NCBI GenBank assembly: GCA_051648105.1
Contig: JBOFEN010000056.1
Location: 1-64,000, forward strand
Length of the DNA stretch: 64,000 nt
DNA from: UBA7332 sp051648105
GTDB lineage: Bacteria; Bacteroidota; Bacteroidia; Bacteroidales; UBA7332
Reading direction: 5' to 3'
Numbering within the stretch: the first letter of the stretch is position 1; each line of letters opens with the position of its first letter. Below the pieces are notes generated by a model. The model searched no databases. It saw nothing but the letters and a program-made list of their open reading frames with translations, and had not been told where the DNA came from. Of this stretch, positions 1 through 8,395 are shown piece by piece. Both the position numbers and the translations under genes were made by a program.

Positions 1-190
1 GACTCAACTCTAGTAATTGTAAATCGATTCAATATGTCACTTGGTAAAACAACCTGCGCCAAAAGCAATAAACCTTCTGTATTCATACAGCAAAGATAAA
101 TATTTAAGACAACTTTCCCCATGGTTTATCGGGTGAGCCATTAAATCTTTAAGGCCAACAGTGAGAATAAAAGCAATGATATTAAGGCAT

Positions 191-230
191 AAAAAAAAGC
201 TCAAAAGTTATCTCTAACTTTTGAGCTTTT
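191..230 (-). terminator. Rho-independent terminator after tRNA-fMet copy 1
   Basis: A perfect 16-bp stem (195-210 with 215-230) closes on the 4-base loop TCTC. Read on the minus strand it is followed by a run of T (plus-strand A at 191-198). It lies 8 bp past the tRNA 3' end. Confidence 0.9.
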
Positions 231-237
231 ACTCTAG

Positions 238-309
<72 letters not shown>

Positions 310-321
310 ATGTTTGTAGTA

Positions 322-351
322 CAAAGGTACTCCAATATTTCATACCCACAA
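322..351 (-). promoter_or_regulatory. Bacteroidales-type promoter of tRNA-fMet copy 1
   Basis: On the minus strand TTG (349-351), a 19-bp spacer and TACCTTTG (322-329) match the Bacteroidales -33/-7 consensus. The -7 box ends 12 bp before the mature tRNA 5' end, which leaves a very short leader. Confidence 0.8.
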
Positions 352-674
352 GCTTTAGAGCTGTTTATTAATAAACAATTATTCTGCATAAACTAAGGCT
401 ATTATCTATTCAGATAATAATCAAGCTACTATAGATCTTCGAAGCGAAATAAATAGAGCTACTATAAATTAGGATATACGATAAAATAAATAGTTATCAG
501 TACTGCATCCTACAGTGGCGTATTTTTGCTGTATGTAGATATAGCTAATAAATCGATTCAATCACTTACTGAAATATCTCTAGTGATTTATTTATAGCTG
601 AGTGAAATGTCAACAATGAATATTCTATCAAGTATAGCTAAAATTGAAATAACGTAAAGTCTGATCGCAGTAAC
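352..674. other. Gene-free stretch between the two initiator tRNA transcription units
   Basis: No plausible coding frame or RNA gene is seen. The AT-rich DNA holds short repeats (GCTACTATA occurs at about 425 and 453) and the 13-mer AAATCGATTCAAT at 550-562. The same 13-mer occurs at 21-33, roughly the same side of the other tRNA copy, so the stretch is probably part of an old tandem duplication of the whole tRNA unit. Confidence 0.5.
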
Positions 675-716
675 AAAAAAAGGTTCAAAAGTTATCTCTA
701 ACTTTTGAACCTTTTT
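675..716 (-). terminator. Rho-independent terminator after tRNA-fMet copy 2
   Basis: An 18-bp stem (677-694 with 699-716) has the same TCTC loop as the first copy. The stem base is AGGTTC where copy 1 has AGCTC, and both arms changed together, so the hairpin has been kept by compensating changes since duplication. Confidence 0.9.
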
Positions 717-721
717 ACTAG

Positions 722-793
<72 letters not shown>

Positions 794-805
794 ATGTTTG
801 TGATA

Positions 806-835
806 CAAAGGTACTCCAATATTTCAAGCCTGCAA
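806..835 (-). promoter_or_regulatory. Bacteroidales-type promoter of tRNA-fMet copy 2
   Basis: Minus-strand TTG (833-835), 19 bp, TACCTTTG (806-813). The spacer half next to the -7 box (GAAATATTGGAG) is identical to that of copy 1, while the DNA beyond the -33 box has diverged. Confidence 0.8.
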
Positions 836-897
836 GCACAACCCCTGTTTATTAACAAACAAAAGGCATATACCGCATAATAGTTCACAAATATGGA

Positions 898-1347
898 CTA
901 AAACCAACTTACAACCTGATTTACCCCCTCTATAAATATGACATATCTAATGAACTTTCCAAGAAACATCCAAAATGCTACAAGGTAGACGTTCGTACGC
1001 ATATAACCCAAGGCTACTGCAATGATATCACCTATACCTGGGAGGAAAGCAAAGAATGAGGTCCAAGAACCTCTTTTGTTTAGCCAAGACTGAAAACGAT
1101 TTAGTTTAGCCTCAGACACCTTAAGATATTTCTCTATCCACTCTATCCTGCCCTGCATGCCGAGCCAATAACAACTCATTCCACCGAGCCAATTCCCTAA
1201 TGTGGCAGCAGCAACACATCCCCATTTATCCATACCAGCTAATACAAGGGCACTAAAGACTACTTCTGAGCTGAATGGTAATATGGTTGCAGCAAGAAAA
1301 GAGGCAATGAAGAGGCCTATGTAGCCCCACTCTGCAAATTCTATCAT
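898..1347 (-). CDS. YqaA/DedA-like small membrane protein
   Basis: A 149-residue polytopic membrane protein resembling the YqaA branch of the DedA/SNARE-associated family. Hydrophobic stretches occupy about 10-35, 42-65, 95-115 and 122-146. The first half holds a conserved-looking G-N-W-x-G-G segment and the second a P-G-I-G-D motif before a small-residue helix, as in DedA-type proteins that flip or move lipids or undecaprenyl phosphate. Function in this subfamily is not established. Its ATG overlaps the stop of the upstream membrane gene by 4 bp, so the two are probably translationally coupled. Confidence 0.75.
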   Translation of the reverse strand: MIEFAEWGYIGLFIASFLAATILPFSSEVVFSALVLAGMDKWGCVAAATLGNWLGGMSCYWLGMQGRIEWIEKYLKVSEAKLNRFQSWLNKRGSWTSFFAFLPGIGDIIAVALGYMRTNVYLVAFWMFLGKFIRYVIFIEGVNQVVSWF

Positions 1348-2330
1348 ACACTAAATATATTATTATAACAAGCTAGCAAAATATATGCTATGATGATTAT
1401 TGAAAATAGGATTGAGGTAACTCTATTTCTATTAAGAGTGAAATAGTGAGCTAGAAGTAGAGCTCCTGCAAAGTTAGCAATCCATCCAAACATCTCAGCA
1501 TCATTGTAGTGTGAGAATCGTATAAACTCAGCATAGTAGAACATTATCATCAAAAACTGATAACAACTGCGAGACTTAACTTTATCTTGTTGAAATGTAT
1601 TCATTCCTCCAATGATAGCAGAGGTAACAATAGAGATTGTGAATATCTGATTTAATGCAGTCTGTGTTAATAGATCCTCTATAGAAATCCAGTCAAAGAG
1701 TAATACTTGGTTGATGCGTTCAATCCATATAGGAAGAGTATCATTCTTAATATAGATGGATAGTGCCACTATATATGGTGCAATTAGCCCAAATAGTATT
1801 GCAAGTAGATTACGAGAACTAACTATTCGCATCATAAAAAGGGCTGGTGCAAAAATAGGTAGTATAAATATGAGTTGAGGATTAAATAGTGATGCAATAG
1901 ATATAAGCAGTGCATTATTGAATAGTAATCGCTGTGAGTTCTTTAGTGCATAACTACTAAAAAGAAAGAAGTAACTACCAATAGAGAAGAGAACTGCAAT
2001 TCCTGTACCCAACTCTGTTGTTGGCAATATAAACTGTAAGCTCATCACCACAAAGAAGAGAAAAGGCAGAAGGCTATTCTCTCGGATTAAGTTGAACTTG
2101 CCTACCAACAGATGCGCAAGAGTACCCCCTATTAGTGCTACGACTGCTAGGAGGCTTATATTAAGCATATCTGAGATATGTGGAAATAGTGATAGTATAT
2201 TGGAGGAGTCACTTTGTGACCATAGATCCTTAGATACTATCTGCATAATGGTAAAGAGCAGAAGTGCCCCAACTGTTGTTGGGACACTCCATACACTTTT
2301 CGTGGCTTTTACCTGTAAGTTATTACTCAT
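1344..2330 (-). CDS. Polytopic membrane protein of unknown function (DUF6427-like)
   Basis: 328 residues with about nine hydrophobic segments and short charged loops. It resembles the Bacteroidota-specific DUF6427 membrane proteins in size and topology, but this rests on general resemblance rather than a firm motif. It starts 31 bp after purD ends and overlaps the YqaA-like gene by 4 bp, which suggests a purD-membrane protein-yqaA operon. No catalytic motif is recognisable. Confidence 0.6.
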   Translation of the reverse strand: MSNNLQVKATKSVWSVPTTVGALLLFTIMQIVSKDLWSQSDSSNILSLFPHISDMLNISLLAVVALIGGTLAHLLVGKFNLIRENSLLPFLFFVVMSLQFILPTTELGTGIAVLFSIGSYFFLFSSYALKNSQRLLFNNALLISIASLFNPQLIFILPIFAPALFMMRIVSSRNLLAILFGLIAPYIVALSIYIKNDTLPIWIERINQVLLFDWISIEDLLTQTALNQIFTISIVTSAIIGGMNTFQQDKVKSRSCYQFLMIMFYYAEFIRFSHYNDAEMFGWIANFAGALLLAHYFTLNRNRVTSILFSIIIIAYILLACYNNIFSV

Positions 2331-2361
2331 TGGGTAAATATGTTATTATACTAATTAAAGC

Positions 2362-3630
2362 CTATAAGTCGAATCCTATATCGCTTCTAAAATATTTGCC
2401 TGTATATTCAATAAGCTTAGCATTTGCAAAAGATCTAGCTAGAGCCTCCTCTTTTGTCTCTCCATATGAGCTAACTGCAATTACACGCCCACCATTGGTA
2501 ACCAACTTACCATCTTTAGTATCTGTTCCTGCATGGAAGAGAATAGAGTCGCTTACTGAATCTAGACCTGTGATCTCGTATCCTTTAACAAACTCCGAAG
2601 GGTATCCGCCAGAGACTAGCATTACAGTAACTGCTGCTCTTGCATCCTCTTTAAGCTCTCTGGTATCAAGATCGCCTTGTGCAACTCCTTCTAGTAGATC
2701 AACGAGGTCAGACTCTACTCTTAGCATCACGGCCTCTGTCTCAGGGTCACCCATACGTACATTATATTCAATTACAACTGGTTCGCCTTTAACTTTGATC
2801 AAACCAAGGAAGATAAACCCTTTGTACTCAATCCCCTCAGATTTTAGTCCTTCAATTGTTGGGCGCACAATACGCTCCTCAACAGTTGACATAAACTTAG
2901 CATCAGCGAATGGGACAGGTGAAACCGCACCCATACCTCCAGTATTAAGGCCCTTATCTCCTTCACCTATGCGCTTATAATCCTTAGCTACAGGAAGTAT
3001 CTTATAATTTTCGCCATCAGAAAGAACGAATACTGAACATTCAATTCCATCCAAGAACTCTTCGATAACAACTGTTGCACTAGCGTCGCCAAACATACCT
3101 TCTAGCATTTTAGCTAACTCTTGCTTTGCCTCTTCTAGCGAATCAATGATAAGAACACCTTTACCAGCAGCTAATCCATCTGCCTTGAGGACGTATGGTG
3201 CCTCAAGCGACTCTAAGAAGCGATACCCCTGCTCTAATGTATCTAGCGTAAAGCTCTCATATCTAGCAGTTGGTATATTGTGGCGTATCATGAATGCCTT
3301 TGCAAAATCCTTACTACCCTCCAATCTTGCACCCTCTTGTGATGGTCCAATAACTGCAATAGATGATAGTTGCTCATCATTTTTGAAATAGTCATACACA
3401 CCTTTTACAAGTGGATCCTCTGGGCCAACAACTACCATCGTCACACTATTCTCTAAAACGAACTCCTTAATTTTTGGGAAATCTGTAGCTGATATTGCTA
3501 CGTTTTGGCCAAGCAATGCTGTTCCTGCATTACCAGGAGCTATGAATAGTTTATCTACTTTAGGGCTCTGTTTAATCTTCCATGCCAAAGCGTTTTCGCG
3601 TCCTCCTGATCCAAGTAATAGAATGTTCAT
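2362..3630 (-). CDS. purD: Phosphoribosylamine-glycine ligase (GAR synthetase)
   Basis: PurD joins glycine to 5-phosphoribosylamine with ATP, the second step of purine synthesis in the cytosol. At 422 residues it is full length. The N-domain begins MNILLLGSGGRE (dinucleotide-like loop at 7-12). The ATP-grasp lid KADGLAAGKGV is at 149-159 and the metal/ATP-binding NVRMGDPETE lies near 290. It is the first gene of a minus-strand run with two membrane proteins. The 3' end of the methyltransferase gene, with its terminator, lies about 110 bp upstream, so purD needs its own promoter in that gap. Confidence 0.97.
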   Translation of the reverse strand: MNILLLGSGGRENALAWKIKQSPKVDKLFIAPGNAGTALLGQNVAISATDFPKIKEFVLENSVTMVVVGPEDPLVKGVYDYFKNDEQLSSIAVIGPSQEGARLEGSKDFAKAFMIRHNIPTARYESFTLDTLEQGYRFLESLEAPYVLKADGLAAGKGVLIIDSLEEAKQELAKMLEGMFGDASATVVIEEFLDGIECSVFVLSDGENYKILPVAKDYKRIGEGDKGLNTGGMGAVSPVPFADAKFMSTVEERIVRPTIEGLKSEGIEYKGFIFLGLIKVKGEPVVIEYNVRMGDPETEAVMLRVESDLVDLLEGVAQGDLDTRELKEDARAAVTVMLVSGGYPSEFVKGYEITGLDSVSDSILFHAGTDTKDGKLVTNGGRVIAVSSYGETKEEALARSFANAKLIEYTGKYFRSDIGFDL

Positions 3631-3690
3631 AGTTCTTTTAGTCTGTTTGTTTTCTGTTATATGGTTGTTAAACTACTATTTCAAAAATAC

Positions 3691-3735
3691 AAAGCGTGAA
3701 GAGTAATGGGAGTAACCCCACACTCTTCACGCTTC
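3691..3735 (-). terminator. Terminator after the RlmL-like methyltransferase gene
   Basis: AAGCGTGAAGAGT (3692-3704) pairs perfectly with ACTCTTCACGCTT (3722-3734) around a loop that contains a further GGG/CCC. On the minus strand the sequence GTATTTTTG follows. The gene's stop codon is 10 bp upstream. Confidence 0.8.
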
Positions 3736-3743
3736 TATTATAT

Positions 3744-5705
3744 CTAATTATCTCTACGACGGTCACCTCTATCGCCGAATGGCTTGCGGTCGCCTCTATC
3801 ACCGAATGGCTTGCGGTCGCCTCTATCGCCGAATGGTTTGCGGTCACCTCTATCGCCGAATGGTTTGCGGTCGCCTCTATCGCCGAATGGTTTGCGGTCA
3901 CCTCTATCACCGAATGGCTTGCGGTCACCTCTATCACCGAATGGTTTGCGGTCACCTCTATCGCCGAATGGTTTGCGGTCACCTCTATCGCCGAATGGCT
4001 TACGGTCACCTCTATCTCCGAATGGCTTACGGTCGCCTCTATCGCCAAATGGTTTGCGGTCACCTCTATCGCCAAATGGTTTGCGGTCACCTCTATCGCC
4101 AAATGGTTTGCGGTCACCTCTATCGCCGAATGGTTTGCGGTCACCTCTATCGCCGAATGGTTTGCGGTCACCTCTATCGCCGAATGGTTTGCGGTCACCT
4201 CTATCACCGAATGGCTTACGGTCACCTCTATCGCCGAATGGTTTGCGGTCACCTCTATCACCGAATGGTTTGCGGTCACCTCTATCACCGAATGGTTTGC
4301 GGTCACCTCTATCACCGAATGGTTTGCGGTCACCTCTATCGCCGAATGGCTTACGGTCACCACCTTTTGCATCAAAGAATGAACGACGCTCACTTTGACG
4401 CTCGCCTCTATCACTTCCTGCGAATCCACCACGAGCCTCACTGCGATCAAAATCGCTAGCTTCACCCTCAGGACGTTTACGCACAGTCATAACCTCACCC
4501 TCTTTCTTAGCGAAAGGGTTCTCTATTTCACCATCTGCAACTTGACGTTTGAAGTCTTTCTGCTTTCCTTCGAAAATTTCGTAACGACGGAATTCACACT
4601 CAAGACCACCATTGTTCAATTTTAGTTTTGCTGAAGGACGAAGTCCAATCTGCTCAAAACACTCATAACGGTAACTAAGAACCCATGATTTGCACCCTAC
4701 AAAAACGTGCTTAAGGCGCTCTCCTATCATCTGATATAGACCTAGAAGGTCACGAGTAGAGATCCTCTCTCCATAAGGAGGGTTCATAATAACGATAGTG
4801 TTTTCAGGAGCTTCATTATAGTCTCTAAAGTCCTTCTGTACTAATTCTATATATTTCCCGACACCTGCATTCTTGATATTTTGCTCTGCAATAGCCAATG
4901 CTTGTGGAGACATATCAGAACCAGTTATCTTGAATAGGAAATCCTTCTCTTGAGAATCATCATTATATAGTTTATCAAATAGCTCTTGATCAAAGTTAGG
5001 CCATTTTTCAAACGCAAAATTCTTACGGAAGATTCCAGGAGGGATATTCAAAGCTATCATAGCTGCCTCAATAAGGATTGTCCCTGAACCACACATAGGG
5101 TCCAATAGGTTAGACTCACCTCTCCATCCTGTCTTCAAAACCATACCAGCTGCCAACACCTCATTCAATGGGGCCTCAGTCTGGTCTACACGCCATCCGC
5201 GCTTATGTAGTGACTCACCAGAGCTATCTAATGAGATAGTACACTGCTCTTGAGCAACGTGAAAGTTAATCATAATATCAGTGTTCATCATACGAACACT
5301 TGGACGACGATCAAACTTCTCCATGAAGTAATCTACGATACCATCTTTAATACGATAAGTCAAGAACTTAGAGTGGCTAAACTCATCAGAGAAGACAGTT
5401 GTATCTATAGAGAAGGTTTGATCCTCACTAATAATTTCTTCCCAACGGATCTTTTTTATCTGTTCGTAAACTTCATCAGTACTCTTAGCTTTAAATTTGG
5501 CAATAGGCTTCAAGATACGTACAGCAGTACGCAAATTGAGATTTGCTTTATACATCATCTCGAGATCCCCCTTGAAGGATACCATTCTACGGCCGATCTC
5601 GACCTCGTCTGCGCCAATATTGATAAGCTCTTCAGCCAATACATCTTCCAACTCGGCAAAGGTCTTTGCGACCATCTCAAATTTTTCTCTGTTCATTGGT
5701 TTCAT
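3744..5705 (-). CDS. THUMP-domain RNA methyltransferase (RlmL-like) with long nonapeptide-repeat tail
   Basis: 653 residues. Residues about 10-165 form a ferredoxin-like/THUMP RNA-binding region. Residues 180-380 are a class I SAM-dependent methyltransferase (UPF0020) with DPMCGSGT at 202-209 and the N-methyltransferase motif NPPYG near 308. By family it should make N2-methylguanosine in 23S rRNA, like the RlmL half of E. coli RlmKL. The core ends near residue 385. It is followed by a charged linker and then 22 copies of a nine-residue unit (KPFGDRGDR) from about residue 450, ending RRRDN. The tail is rich in Arg, Gly and Asp, like disordered RNA-binding tails of DEAD-box helicases. The repeat is encoded by a 27-bp minisatellite, so its length may vary between strains. 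Confidence 0.9.
   Translation of the reverse strand: MKPMNREKFEMVAKTFAELEDVLAEELINIGADEVEIGRRMVSFKGDLEMMYKANLNLRTAVRILKPIAKFKAKSTDEVYEQIKKIRWEEIISEDQTFSIDTTVFSDEFSHSKFLTYRIKDGIVDYFMEKFDRRPSVRMMNTDIMINFHVAQEQCTISLDSSGESLHKRGWRVDQTEAPLNEVLAAGMVLKTGWRGESNLLDPMCGSGTILIEAAMIALNIPPGIFRKNFAFEKWPNFDQELFDKLYNDDSQEKDFLFKITGSDMSPQALAIAEQNIKNAGVGKYIELVQKDFRDYNEAPENTIVIMNPPYGERISTRDLLGLYQMIGERLKHVFVGCKSWVLSYRYECFEQIGLRPSAKLKLNNGGLECEFRRYEIFEGKQKDFKRQVADGEIENPFAKKEGEVMTVRKRPEGEASDFDRSEARGGFAGSDRGERQSERRSFFDAKGGDRKPFGDRGDRKPFGDRGDRKPFGDRGDRKPFGDRGDRKPFGDRGDRKPFGDRGDRKPFGDRGDRKPFGDRGDRKPFGDRGDRKPFGDRGDRKPFGDRGDRKPFGDRGDRKPFGDRGDRKPFGDRGDRKPFGDRGDRKPFGDRGDRKPFGDRGDRKPFGDRGDRKPFGDRGDRKPFGDRGDRKPFGDRGDRKPFGDRGDRRRDN
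3760..4353. repeat. 27-bp minisatellite, 22 tandem copies, inside the methyltransferase gene
   Basis: Twenty-two head-to-tail 27-bp units with no change in unit length. Differences between units are single bases, mostly at synonymous third positions (GGT/GGC, CGA/TGG-side variants, AAG/AAA), while the encoded KPFGDRGDR is constant. The 27-bp period contains no stop codon in most frames, so long false reading frames appear on both strands here. Confidence 0.97.
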
Positions 5706-5746
5706 ACTGAAACGTTATAGTTTTGTCCGTTGTGTAAAATCAGCCG

Positions 5747-5754
5747 CAAAAGTA
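5747..5754 (-). promoter_or_regulatory. Candidate -7 box for the methyltransferase gene
   Basis: Minus-strand TACTTTTG fits TAnnTTTG, 42 bp upstream of the ATG. No clear TTG is found at the expected -33 distance, so this is a partial match. Confidence 0.45.
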
Positions 5755-5993
5755 ATAAAATAAACTCTCTAAATCTCTATGAATTGAGCGTTTGTGTAAT
5801 CTTTAACTATCTGAAAGACAAAAGTGCCTATTGTAGATAACTACTTTATACTACTGTTATCAACAAATGAGGCAACTTTTCAACAGTTTGGGTAATTGTT
5901 TCCTGTTTTCTTCGCTCCGTGAAACATTTTATTCTTTTCTTTGCGACAGGATTTAAGCTAAGCCTTATCTCCTTACAACCAATAGAATAAAGT

Positions 5994-6761
5994 ATGGGTA
6001 AAGTAATTGCATTAGCGAATCAGAAAGGGGGAGTTGGTAAAACAACAACCACCATCAATCTGGCAGCCGCTTTGGCTTCACTAGGTAAAAAGGTATTAGT
6101 ATTAGATGCAGATCCTCAGGCAAACGCCTCATCAGGCTTAGGTGTGGATGTCCGTACTACCGAAACCTCCATATATGAATGCCTTGTAAACAATGTATCT
6201 ATTCAAGAAGCTTCGATAAATACAAATTTTGACAACCTTGACATAGTATGCTCTCGCATAGACCTTGTTGGCGCTGAATTAGAACTCCTAAACAGCCCCA
6301 ATAGAGAGCGAATCTTAGAGCGTCTATTATCTACTGTAAAAGAGAACTATGATTTTATCCTCATAGACTGCTCTCCTTCCCTAGGACTAATAACTGTAAA
6401 TGCACTAACAGCAGCAGACTCTGTTGTCATACCTGTGCAAGCTGAGTATTTCGCACTAGAGGGTATAAGTAAGCTACTAAACACAATTAAGATTATCAAG
6501 TCTAAGCTCAACCCTAAACTAGATATTGAAGGGTTTCTTCTTACTATGTATGACAATAGGCTCCGCCTAGCAAATCAGATATACGAAGAGCTAAAGCAAC
6601 ACTTTGGCACTATGGTATTTGACGCAGTTATACATCGTAATATTAGATTGAGTGAAGCTCCCAGCCACGGACTACCGGTAATGTACTATGACCCAGAATC
6701 AAAAGGGGCAAAGAACCACCTTCAGCTAGCTGCGGAGATCATAAAGAAGAATAACAGATAA
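5994..6761 (+). CDS. parA: ParA/Soj chromosome-partitioning ATPase
   Basis: 255 residues. The deviant Walker A motif KGGVGKTTTT begins at residue 11, the switch region IDCSPSLG is near 123, and VIPVQAEYFALEG follows. This is the cytosolic ParA ATPase that binds DNA and, driven by ParB on parS, segregates the replication-origin region. parB follows after 16 bp. A run of the Bacteroidales order parA-parB-DUF5683-mltD is preserved. A perfect right half of a parS palindrome (GTGAAACA) lies at about 5929, but its left half is poor. Confidence 0.95.
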   Translation: MGKVIALANQKGGVGKTTTTINLAAALASLGKKVLVLDADPQANASSGLGVDVRTTETSIYECLVNNVSIQEASINTNFDNLDIVCSRIDLVGAELELLNSPNRERILERLLSTVKENYDFILIDCSPSLGLITVNALTAADSVVIPVQAEYFALEGISKLLNTIKIIKSKLNPKLDIEGFLLTMYDNRLRLANQIYEELKQHFGTMVFDAVIHRNIRLSEAPSHGLPVMYYDPESKGAKNHLQLAAEIIKKNNR

Positions 6762-6777
6762 CAGAAAGGATTGAACT

Positions 6778-7665
6778 ATGGCATTCCCTAAAAAAGGAGT
6801 ACTAGGAAGAGGACTTGATGCACTTATTGCATTAGAAGATGTAAAGATAAGTGGCTCATCATCAATAAACGAGATTGAACTAGCCTTCATTCACCCTAAC
6901 CCCGACCAACCACGTCGCGAGATTGACCAAGATACACTTCGTGAACTTTCACAATCAATAGAGAGCCTAGGGGTTATTCAACCAATAACACTTAGAGAGG
7001 TTTCTCACAATAACTATCAGATCATTGCCGGTGAGCGTCGCTTTAGAGCATCAAAACTAGCAGGACTAAGAGCTATACCTGCATATGTTAGAACAGTTAG
7101 TGATAGTGAACTTCTGGAGATGGCTCTTATTGAGAATATCCAACGCGAAGACCTAAACTCTATAGAGATTGCTCTAGCATATCAGAATCTTATTGACCAA
7201 TATTCGCTTACTCAAGAGAGACTCAGCGAGAGAGTTGGTAAGAATAGATCAACAATAACAAACTACCTTCGCCTTCTTAAACTTCCTGCAACAATACAGA
7301 TGGGGATAAAGAATAAGAAGATAGACATGGGGCACGCTCGTGCTCTAATATCAATTGGTGAGCCTTCAACACAGCTTAATGTTTACAACGAAATTCTCGA
7401 ACAAGGTCTCTCTGTAAGGAGAGTTGAGGAGATTGTTCGCACACTAAATGCTGGTGGTGAGATTAAAGAGGCTCTAAACAGCAAACCAAAGAAGAGTTCT
7501 CTTCCTGAGGAGTACACTCTTCTAAAGAAACATCTTGGCAACTTCTTTAAGGCTAAAGTACAACTATCTATGGACCCTAAGGGCAAAGGAAAAATATCAA
7601 TACCTTTCAACTCCGAAGAGGATCTTGAACGTTTGATATCTCTACTAGATGGATTAAACTCTTAA
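6778..7665 (+). CDS. parB: ParB/Spo0J chromosome-partitioning CTPase
   Basis: 295 residues. The N-terminal ParB/Srx domain has NPDQPRR near 38 and the CTP-binding GERRFRA near 88. The linking segment ALIENIQREDLN (near 118) precedes a helix-turn-helix at about 140-175 (Q-E-R-L-S-E-R-V-G-K-N-R-S-T) that recognises parS. A C-terminal dimerisation region follows. It is preceded by parA with a 16-bp gap and followed closely by the DUF5683 gene. Confidence 0.95.
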   Translation: MAFPKKGVLGRGLDALIALEDVKISGSSSINEIELAFIHPNPDQPRREIDQDTLRELSQSIESLGVIQPITLREVSHNNYQIIAGERRFRASKLAGLRAIPAYVRTVSDSELLEMALIENIQREDLNSIEIALAYQNLIDQYSLTQERLSERVGKNRSTITNYLRLLKLPATIQMGIKNKKIDMGHARALISIGEPSTQLNVYNEILEQGLSVRRVEEIVRTLNAGGEIKEALNSKPKKSSLPEEYTLLKKHLGNFFKAKVQLSMDPKGKGKISIPFNSEEDLERLISLLDGLNS

Positions 7666-7675
7666 AGTCATTCTT

Positions 7676-8347
7676 ATGACAAATGCAATCCGAACAATCC
7701 TTTTGATAGTTGCTCTGTTGGCGCTCTCTTCTAATGACATATCTGCTCAAGAGAGATCTAATGAGAGCATAACAAAACTATCAACGGATACAATACGAAT
7801 AGACTCCTCGAGAGTGGCAGTTGAGCCTACTCAGATAGTTGAGGAGACTCAATTTATTCCAGACCCAAACAAAGCTTTATGGTACTCTGCACTTTTCCCT
7901 GGTTTGGGACAGGTATACAATCGTAAGTATTGGAAACTACCGATACTTTACGCTGGTTTTGCTGGTACTGTATATGCTCTTAACTGGAACAACCAGTATC
8001 TCGGAGACTACTCACAAGCATACCTCGACATAATGGATAACGACCCATTAACGAATAGCTATGTAGATCTTATCGGAAGACCACAGTCGTCGATAGATTC
8101 GCAGCAGGAGCGTTATGCCCGTATACTAAAGCAGAGAAAGGACTACTTTAGAAGAAATAGGGACCTAAGTATCATTTGTATGGTTGGGGTATACCTTTTA
8201 GGAGTTGTTGATGCGTATGTAGACGCTCAACTTTTCAGCTTTGATATATCTCCAGACTTAAGTATGCAATTAGAACCAACCATAATAGTACCAACTAGAG
8301 GCACAAACTCCACTGGTGTTGGGCTTCAGTGTGCAATTAGATTCTAA
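7676..8347 (+). CDS. DUF5683 membrane protein
   Basis: 223 residues. A signal-like helix (7-24) is followed by a polar stretch and then the DUF5683 core, with FPGLGQVYNRKYWKLP and a hydrophobic segment at about 70-105, and a second hydrophobic segment near 160-180. The family is found in Bacteroidota, often directly after parB, and has no known function. It starts 11 bp after parB, which supports cotranscription. Confidence 0.85.
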   Translation: MTNAIRTILLIVALLALSSNDISAQERSNESITKLSTDTIRIDSSRVAVEPTQIVEETQFIPDPNKALWYSALFPGLGQVYNRKYWKLPILYAGFAGTVYALNWNNQYLGDYSQAYLDIMDNDPLTNSYVDLIGRPQSSIDSQQERYARILKQRKDYFRRNRDLSIICMVGVYLLGVVDAYVDAQLFSFDISPDLSMQLEPTIIVPTRGTNSTGVGLQCAIRF

Positions 8348-8395
8348 ATCCCTGCACAGAGAGAATAAACATATTATTAACGAATACAACTATAG

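Noticed and set aside
3760..4353. CRISPR array
   Set aside because: The units are contiguous 27-bp coding repeats without unique spacers, and no cas genes are nearby.
3668..4465. Several long open frames on both strands across the 27-bp repeat
   Set aside because: They arise because the repeat unit has no stop codon in most frames. Only the methyltransferase frame joins a recognisable domain.
5921..5940. parS site upstream of parA
   Set aside because: Only the right half-site GTGAAACA is intact; the left half does not match the palindrome.
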